A DNA stretch of 51,590 bases from an uncultured Rivibacter sp. (lineage in GTDB: Bacteria; Pseudomonadota; Gammaproteobacteria; Burkholderiales; Burkholderiaceae), in contig CAMLLU010000038.1 in assembly GCA_946480925.1 (NCBI GenBank), positions 1 through 51,590 on the forward strand, in the 5' to 3' direction. The notes beneath the pieces were generated by a model. That model saw nothing but the letters and a program-made list of their open reading frames with translations, did not search any database and had not been told where the DNA came from. Positions 46,704 through 51,590 of the stretch are shown here, one piece after another. The first letter of the stretch is position 1, and each line of letters opens with the position of its first letter. The position numbers and the translations under genes were made by a program.

Positions 46704-47654
46704 ATGCCTGCCACCCTTGACGGCCAGTTGGTCGTTGCCATCTCGTCACGCGCGCTGTTCGACTTCGAGGAAGAGAACCTCCTCTTCGAGTCGGCCGACG
46801 ACCGCGCCTACATGCAACTGCAGCTCGATCGGCTAGACAAGCCGGCCCGCCCCGGCGTGGCCTTTTCGCTGGTGCAAAAGCTGCTCGCCTTCAACACGCC
46901 GGAGCTGCAGCAGCAGCGCGTGGAGGTGGTGATCCTCTCGCGCAACGACCCTGTGTCGGGCATGCGGGTGTTCCGCTCGGCCCAGCACTTCGGGCTGCCC
47001 ATCCAGCGCGGCGTGTTCACGCGCGGTGCGTCGCCCTACCGCTACCTCAAGCCGCTGCACGCCAACCTGTTCCTTTCGGCGAACGAGGCCGACGTGCGCT
47101 CGGCACTCGAAGCCGGCGTGCCGGCCGCGCGCGTGGCCCCCAACGCGGCGCGGGCTTCGGCCGAACACCCCAACGAAGTGCGCATCGCCTTCGACGGTGA
47201 CGCAGTGCTCTTCTCAGACGAGTCCGAACGCATCTTCCAGAGCGGTGGACTCGACGCCTTCCAGCGCAACGAGGCAGACCTCGCCGCCAAGCCGCTGGCG
47301 GCGGGCCCCTTCAAACCGCTGCTCGAAGCGCTGCAGAGGCTGCAGCAGGCCGGCACCGAGCGCATGCACATTCGCACCGCGCTCGTCACCGCGCGCAGCG
47401 CACCGGCCCATGAGCGCGCCATCCGCACGCTGATGGACTGGCACATCGAGGTGGACGAAGCCATGTTCCTGGGCGGCCTGCCCAAGGGCGAGTTCCTGCG
47501 CGAGTTCGAGCCCGACTTCTTCTTCGACGACCAGACGCGCCACGTGGAGCACGCGGCCAATCACGTGCCGGCCGGTCATGTGGCCGCCGGCGTGAGCAAC
47601 CTGCTCGACGCCGCGGTGGCCGAGGCCACCGCAACGGCCTCGCCGGTCAAGTAA
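46704..47654 (+). CDS. 5'-nucleotidase (cytosolic cN-I-like family)
   Basis: This 316-residue protein matches the family of bacterial proteins related to cytosolic 5'-nucleotidase I, which hydrolyse nucleoside monophosphates. Landmarks are VVAISSRALFDFEEEN near the start, VEVVILSRNDPVSGMRVFRSAQHFGLPIQRG, VRIAFDGDAVLFSDESERIFQ and DEAMFLGGLPKGEFLREFEPDFFFDDQ. The aspartates of DGDAVLFSDE look like a HAD-type active site. No signal peptide is present. It lies 48 bases after the chemoreceptor in the same direction. The family call is from memory of conserved blocks; substrate preference is unknown. Confidence 0.8.
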   Translation: MPATLDGQLVVAISSRALFDFEEENLLFESADDRAYMQLQLDRLDKPARPGVAFSLVQKLLAFNTPELQQQRVEVVILSRNDPVSGMRVFRSAQHFGLPIQRGVFTRGASPYRYLKPLHANLFLSANEADVRSALEAGVPAARVAPNAARASAEHPNEVRIAFDGDAVLFSDESERIFQSGGLDAFQRNEADLAAKPLAAGPFKPLLEALQRLQQAGTERMHIRTALVTARSAPAHERAIRTLMDWHIEVDEAMFLGGLPKGEFLREFEPDFFFDDQTRHVEHAANHVPAGHVAAGVSNLLDAAVAEATATASPVK

Positions 47655-47689
47655 GGGCCTGCCCGCGCCGCTTGTAGATGTTCACCGCA

Positions 47690-47794
47690 TTACTCATAAG
47701 ACGGTAACTTGCGAGACACCGAAGACATGAAAGCCAAGCATTGGCGCGGCATTGCGGCCGTTTCGTGTCGCCTAAGTTACTGACCTGTGAGTAA
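47690..47794. repeat. 105-bp imperfect palindrome closing the RHS array
   Basis: Two 34-base arms (47690-47723 and 47761-47794) match at 26 positions when one is reversed; the first seven bases (TTACTCA) and a later run GTAACTT are exact. The spacer is 37 bases and contains its own GCCAA/TTGGC mini-stem. There is no coding frame. The size and form resemble a miniature inverted-repeat element or the fused ends of an insertion sequence. It lies 13 bases from the last RHS-associated gene. Confidence 0.65.
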
Positions 47795-47807
47795 GAGAAA
47801 TAGCGAC

Positions 47808-48066
47808 TCAGCCAACGGCAGGCTCTATGAACTCACGTGGCACGCCGAAGGAGTGCCCGCTGTAGTGGGCAGAGTCTCCCGCCTCGGTCGTGCTGCCAAA
47901 GCCGAGCCAGAAGTACCCATGGGAGTCCACTTCGCACACAACGGCAGATTGACCCACGAATGCACGCATCTCTTCCTGCTCGCTCGCGGGCAGGTCGTGT
48001 ATTACGCAACCAGTCTGGCAGACCAAGCAACCTCACACGGTCGCCCACGCGGATATCGGGAGCCAT
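47808..48066 (-). pseudogene. Frameshifted immunity-like gene (third RHS cassette)
   Basis: From ATG 48066 the frame reads [20 protein letters not shown] and then breaks. Removing one base at about 48005-48007 lets it continue as [18 protein letters not shown] and onward to the stop at 47808, giving an intact protein of about 85 residues. The restored protein has a conserved-looking pattern (GDxVRLL, M-x3-[24 protein letters not shown]). It aligns with the intact 79-residue protein at 48470-48709, so the two are probably paralogous immunity proteins with a small SH3-like beta fold. A GAAAGG site precedes the ATG. The extra base may be a true mutation or a sequencing error. Confidence 0.6.
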
Positions 48067-48258
48067 CTCAACACCTTTCAGAGTACTGCTCACCTGTTCT
48101 CCCGGGTTTCTCGGGCCGGGCACTGCAACCTGCCCTGGCCCGCATTGAGCATCCAACCCTCTGGGGTCCGTGTAGCTCAACGGGTTGCCGCTGACGTATG
48201 CGTACGTGTTGATACCCCCATCGAGCCCGATCGGATCCGACAGCACATACCGCCCTAT
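48067..48258 (-). pseudogene. Displaced RHS core fragment lacking a toxin domain (third cassette)
   Basis: This 64-codon remnant of an RHS C-terminus begins exactly at [22 protein letters not shown] and continues [12 protein letters not shown]. That matches the core of the main RHS gene ([22 protein letters not shown]). Only about 30 residues follow before it runs in frame into the ATG of the immunity-like gene. A recognisable toxin domain is therefore missing or was deleted. It has no start of its own and would be silent unless recombined onto the main RHS gene. Confidence 0.75.
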
Positions 48259-48431
48259 TCCTTTGCATGTCGATGGATCACTCGCCCGATGCCGTAGCCT
48301 ATTGCCACACCGAGCGCCATGGCTAGCTTGACATCCAACCAATTGTGCTGCCCGGGAATCAACACCAACCCCAGCAGGCCTGCGACTGCGCCTATCGACA
48401 TGTAGAGAAGCAAGGGGGTTCGCCTTCTCAT
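48255..48431 (-). CDS. Small two-helix membrane protein inside the RHS array
   Basis: This is an unrecognised 58-residue protein, [20 protein letters not shown] at the start, with two predicted membrane helices (about 8-24 and 34-51) joined by PGQHNWLD and a basic end (VIHRHAKE). An AAGGGA ribosome site lies six bases before the ATG. It lies between the second immunity-like gene and the third RHS fragment, and its stop codon touches the start of that fragment. It could be an immunity protein for a membrane-acting toxin, but this is inference from position. Confidence 0.5.
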   Translation of the reverse strand: MRRRTPLLLYMSIGAVAGLLGLVLIPGQHNWLDVKLAMALGVAIGYGIGRVIHRHAKE

Positions 48432-48469
48432 GTTCGTCCCTTCATTACCGGCAACGATCAGATCGAGGT

Positions 48470-48709
48470 TCAGCCCTTCTTCCTCACGAGTTCGATGGCA
48501 TCCGGATCGACCGCAATCGAGTGGATTTCCGTGGTCCCGTCGTCGCGAGGCCAACTGAGGCTGCCCCATACAAGGCCATCGTCATAGACATCGAAGACCT
48601 CAAGGACTTGACCGAGCATCGATGACACGTCGGCAAGCTCCGCCCCTGTAAGTCGCTTGAGGATCGATGGGCGAATGGTGAGCAGGCGAACCGAATCGCC
48701 ACGCTCCAC
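48470..48709 (-). CDS. Immunity-like protein of the second RHS cassette
   Basis: This predicted 79-residue protein starts at a GTG whose first base is the last base of the preceding toxin stop (TAGTG), a coupling typical of toxin-immunity pairs. Longer in-frame starts (for example ATG 48772) would overlap the toxin. The sequence ERGDSVRLLTIRPSILKRL, MLGQVLEVFDVYDDGLVWGSL and HSIAVDPDAIELV follows the same pattern as the frameshifted paralog at 47808-48066. The fold is likely a small beta barrel. It probably protects against the toxin tip encoded just upstream. I do not know a named family for it. Confidence 0.6.
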   Translation of the reverse strand: MERGDSVRLLTIRPSILKRLTGAELADVSSMLGQVLEVFDVYDDGLVWGSLSWPRDDGTTEIHSIAVDPDAIELVRKKG

Positions 48710-49137
48710 TACCTGGCCATTTCGATCCAAGCCTGGTTTGGTCGGCCGATGTGCTTGTTTGCGTGACGGCATGCCTCTCGTGCGGCTTCGGCCATCGTCG
48801 GACCAGAGCGTTCCGCGTAGAACCACTCCTGCGGCGTCGGACCTCGTCCCCCTTCTGCATTTGTGGCGACTTTGCATCGACAACAAGCTTCATCACGCCT
48901 GGACCGCGCAGGATCACGGATCTGATCGCTTGGCGTCTCGCCCGGCGTAATCAGGATCGCCGCCAAGGCAACTCCTGTCCCGATTGCCGCCCCCGCACCG
49001 CAGCCAATCGGGCCGGCCCACGATCCAAGGACGCAACCAACAGCAGGGTTCAGCCCGTTCGGATCGATGTACTTGGCCGGCTGGTTCTCGACGTGGACGA
49101 ACGGGTTGATCCCGCCAGCCAATCCGATTGGGTCCGG
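48709..49137 (-). pseudogene. Displaced RHS C-terminal tip with toxin-like domain (second cassette)
   Basis: The frame opens inside a stem-loop and picks up RHS core at DPIGLAGGINPFVHVENQP, then YIDPNGLNP. A Gly-rich hydrophobic segment follows (CVLGSWAGPIGCGAGAAIG), similar in place and style to that of the main RHS protein. The tip of about 60 residues has a CCRCK cysteine cluster and GRGPTPQEWFYAERSGPTMAEAAREA. There is no ribosome site and no upstream RHS repeats, so it is an orphan tip: inactive alone, but able to replace the main tip by recombination in the shared core. Its toxic activity is unknown. Confidence 0.7.
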
Positions 49138-49144
49138 TGTCGTA

Positions 49145-49179
49145 TGCCCTTATCTTCGTCACACTCGAAGATAAGGGCA
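49145..49179. repeat. Perfect 14-bp stem-loop at the RHS cassette junction
   Basis: TGCCCTTATCTTCG and CGAAGATAAGGGCA (49145-49158 and 49166-49179) pair without mismatch around TCACACT. There is no T-tract on either side, so it is not a standard terminator. RHS homology of the second cassette begins within about 11 bases of it. It therefore marks the boundary between the first immunity gene and the displaced tip. Confidence 0.65.
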
Positions 49180-49226
49180 AGCTCTGATTCCTGGCGACCC
49201 TGACGACGTGACGTAGACGCTATGTT

Positions 49227-49805
49227 CTACATGCGGGCGTGAATCGCCTCGCACAACTCCGTCGAGAGACTTCTAACTGACTCGCAGAAGACTCTTGGCT
49301 CCGTCACAGAACTCCGGCATATCGAAGAGCCGCCGACCACCGATCGGGTACAAGCCTCGATAACAGCAACGTTGCCGTGCTGGTAGGCAGCCATGTACCC
49401 CGCCTTTCCATCGACAACCAGCGACGTAATCAGTAGGTCATAGACCTCGTCATCGTTGGTCAAGCCGCGATCGGCATTCAGGCGCTCCCAGTAGCCCGTC
49501 ATCCACTGCGACCATCCACCGATCGGGATTACCTTTTCAAGTTCCGGGTGCGATCGCATGGTCGCCACTCGCCTATCCAGCGCCCTCAACGTCTCAATCA
49601 GGTTGCCTGCGTTCGCCTCCTCGATGAGTAGCGCGGTTTCATCCATCGTTCGCAGCCAGATCTCGCCCACAGCGAAGACATAGCCTTCAACACCTGGCGG
49701 CTGGAAGAACGTCGTGCTCTCCACAGATGCATCCACCGACACCCTGAAGTCCAGGCTGAATGTTCCGAGTGCCAGCGAACGCGTGAGAACTTCCGCAGCC
49801 ATCAT
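49227..49805 (-). CDS. Candidate immunity protein for the main RHS toxin
   Basis: This 192-residue protein begins at the first of two ATGs overlapping the RHS stop (ATGA), so it is translated with the toxin tip. It has no signal peptide or membrane helix. Conserved-looking stretches are EGYVFAVGEIWLRTMDETALLIEEANAG, IGGWSQWMTGYWERLNADRGL and EVYDLLITSLVVDGKAGYMAAYQ. I do not recognise a named family. Position directly after the toxin and soluble acidic character are what suggest that it neutralises the RHS tip in the cytoplasm. Its coding sequence is less GC-rich than the core genes. Confidence 0.65.
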   Translation of the reverse strand: MMAAEVLTRSLALGTFSLDFRVSVDASVESTTFFQPPGVEGYVFAVGEIWLRTMDETALLIEEANAGNLIETLRALDRRVATMRSHPELEKVIPIGGWSQWMTGYWERLNADRGLTNDDEVYDLLITSLVVDGKAGYMAAYQHGNVAVIEACTRSVVGGSSICRSSVTEPRVFCESVRSLSTELCEAIHARM

Positions 49806-51536
49806 CGTGGCTTTCTCGGCCAATTCGGGAATCCTCCGTCTCGCCCTGCACGCCATTGATCGGGAGTAAGGTCCTCCTGGCTGACGACGTAGCCGTGCCA
49901 GTACTTCACGCAGTTCTGCTCGTCGGTGTAGTGGTTGCGGAAGATCACTATCTGCCTCGTTGTCGAGTCATAGCCGATCCGGGCTTCACCAGCCGGCACT
50001 GACATATCCAGCACGACTTGGCCGTTTGCCGGCGCGGGTGAGATGCCACCGCGCGAACCCTGCCGAGGCGCAGTTCCATGCTTCGGATTCGGATCGTAGA
50101 CGTTCCTGTATTGGCCGCAGCAGTGATCGACAGTTGACGGTGTAGCGGCGGTGCGCACAGCCTCTTGTCCGCCCGGCGTTGCCATCCAAATGGTCCAACC
50201 AGCGACAGCAACGCCTGCAGCACATCCCCATGGCCCGCCCAAGCACCAGCCCAGCGTCGCCTGCTGGCCATTTGGATCTATGTAGCTCAGCGGATTCCCA
50301 CCGACGTATGCATACGTGTTGATGCCACCTGCCAACCCGATGGGGTCAGATTGAACGTATCGGCCGATCGAGGCATCGTAGTCCCTGAAATAGTTGTAGT
50401 GCAGCCCGCTTTCCTGATCGAAGTACTGGCCGGGGAAGCGCAGGTTCAGCGTGAAGGTTCCGAGGCCGTTCGGATCCGTCTCCGGCAGCGTGTTGCCGAA
50501 GGGTTCCGCCAGCCAGCGCCACCGCGTCTGGTTGGTGCCGTCCACCACGATGCGCGGCGCGTCCAAGTGGTCCGCATGGATGAAGTACACGGTCGGTGGG
50601 TTGGTGCCGTTGGGCGTGAACACCGCGATCGGCGTGGTGCCGAGCCATACGTACTCCCGGATCGCTTGGCCGTTCTGGTCATATTCACCCAGCAACTGCC
50701 CGCCCTGGTCGTACACGAAGATCATCGTCGTGCTGCTGCCCGTGCTGCCGGCCTTGCGGATGCGCTGGCCGTGCACGTCGTAGCTGTACGCCGTGGTCAC
50801 GCCTGCTTTTGTCAGGCTCGCCAGCCGGTTCTCCAGGGAGTACGTGGCCGTGTAGCTTGAGCTGTCACTGGTGGTGTTGCCCGCACTGTCGTGCCCGAAG
50901 CTGCGTGCCGGGTTGGTCGTGCCGGTCAGCCGGTTGCTCGTGGCCGCCGTCGTGTACGTGCTGGTCTGGCCGTTCAGCGTCACGCTGCTGCGGTTGCCGT
51001 TCGCGTCATAGCCGATGCTGGCACTGGTGCTGGCCGTCGTGAGGCTCGTGAGTCTTCCCAGCTCGTCATAGCCGAACGTCTGGTTCAGCGCCGTGGCGGC
51101 CTCGGTCGCCGTGCCGGTGGCCGCGTCGTAGTGTGTGTACCCGGTGATGCGGTCGGCCGCGTCGTAGGTGAGGTCACGGATGGCCCCGCCCAGCGGGTAG
51201 CGCACGAGTCTTCCGCTGGTGTCGTAGGTCTTCTCGTGCAGTTGCGTGCCGCTGGCCAGGTGCCACAGCCAGCTCCTGGCACCGCCGAACGGCACCCACT
51301 GGACCTGGCTGATCAGCGGAGCGGCCGTGCTGCCGGCGTCCTTGGCCAGGCTCACGCTGGTGGGTTGTCCTTGTGCATAGCCGATCGTGAGCTTGCGCCC
51401 GGACGGGTAGGTGATGCTGGTGATGCGCCCGGCCGCGTCGTATGCGTAGGCCGTCGTGTGCGTGACCGGGCTGCCGTTGGCGCCTGCTGCTGCGTGGACG
51501 GTCTGGCTCGCGCTGGTGAGCCGGCCTTGTGCGTCG
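49802..51536 (-). CDS. RHS-repeat polymorphic toxin, 3' exon (partial)
   Basis: This is the C-terminal 578 codons of an RHS/YD-repeat protein that would wrap a toxin tip in a beta cocoon and deliver it to rivals. YD repeats are plain (YDAAGRITSITYPSGR, YDELGRLTSL, YDANGNRSSVTLNG, YSYDVHGQRIRKA). The core ends in [20 protein letters not shown] and SYIDPNG. A hydrophobic segment (CLGGPWGCAAGVAVAGW) follows, then the variable tip of about 100 residues with RIGYDSTTRQIVIFRNHY and YWHGYVVSQEDLTPDQW. That tip loosely resembles RNase-type tips of RHS/CDI proteins. The 5' part is beyond the window and is separated by a group II intron ending at 51537. Confidence 0.88.
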
Positions 51537-51590
51537 GTCGCGGTAGGGACGGAGATTGCTCCCCGCCCCCCGCACAGATCCGTACGTGCA
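51537..51590 (-). mobile_element. 3' end of a group II intron inside the RHS gene (partial)
   Basis: On the minus strand the window begins with TGCACGTACGGATCT, which matches the 3' half of domain V of bacterial group II introns. The next 39 bases fold as domain VI: GCGG pairs with CCGC, GGGG with matching C-rich partners around GGGGAGCAATCTCC, and an unpaired A at 51544 lies seven bases before the end GAC. That is the expected branch-point geometry. Cutting after GAC leaves an exon that starts CGACGCACAAGG. Joined to an upstream TA it restores YDAQGR, a normal YD repeat. The reverse transcriptase and the 5' part are outside the window. Confidence 0.8.

Overview
The window looks like chromosomal DNA of a Burkholderiales betaproteobacterium. 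The base composition is GC-rich with strong G/C third-position preference. Gene order is typical of that group: pilMNOPQ-aroK-aroB-dgt-gltB, a frataxin gene divergent from lptM-lysA, a divergent gspC followed by gspG-N, D, E, F, and a Neisseria/Burkholderia-type porin. No rRNA, tRNA or CRISPR array was recognised. A genus cannot be fixed from this sequence alone.

Layout. (1) 1-9921, minus strand: type IV pilus assembly genes pilM, N, O, P, Q, joined by ATGA overlaps, then shikimate-pathway aroK and aroB, then dgt, a solitary REP-associated (RAYT-like) transposase, and the start of glutamate synthase gltB, which leaves the window on the left. (2) 10179-14389: class A penicillin-binding protein, frataxin cyaY (minus), a 56-residue LptM-like lipoprotein and lysA. 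(3) 14398-22753, minus strand: one peptide-type ABC transporter operon with two paralogous binding proteins, two permeases, two ATPases and an M20 amidohydrolase. (4) 22842-28435: porin with its terminator, coq7, an OsmC-like gene, a probable small RNA with anti-Shine-Dalgarno loops, ilvA, and a CobT-like protein whose expected catalytic glutamates appear replaced. (5) 28479-39927: a complete type II secretion cluster (gspC divergent; gspG H I J K L M N D E F). (6) 40161-47654: single-domain globin, hybrid histidine kinase with OmpR-type regulator, a 66-residue orphan, a stand-alone Lon-like AAA+ ATPase, a chemoreceptor and a 5'-nucleotidase. (7) 47690-51590, minus strand: an RHS polymorphic-toxin locus.

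The RHS locus is the most unusual part. The main RHS gene ends in a toxin-like tip followed by an overlapping candidate immunity gene. Behind it lie two displaced RHS core fragments, each with its own candidate immunity gene. Those two immunity-like proteins are paralogous, and one carries a one-base frameshift. A perfect 14-bp stem-loop sits at one cassette junction and a 105-bp imperfect palindrome closes the array. The last 54 bases of the window match the 3' end of a group II intron (domain V tail, domain VI and a bulged A seven bases before the splice site). The RHS reading frame should be restored by splicing.

How the parts fit: two protein-export or surface systems (type IV pili and type II secretion) share homologous secretins (PilQ, GspD) and a pseudopilin/inner-membrane-platform logic. 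They sit beside house-keeping biosynthesis genes (chorismate, lysine, isoleucine, ubiquinone). The right end is an accessory interbacterial-competition island. All functional calls come from reading motifs by eye; no database search was possible.
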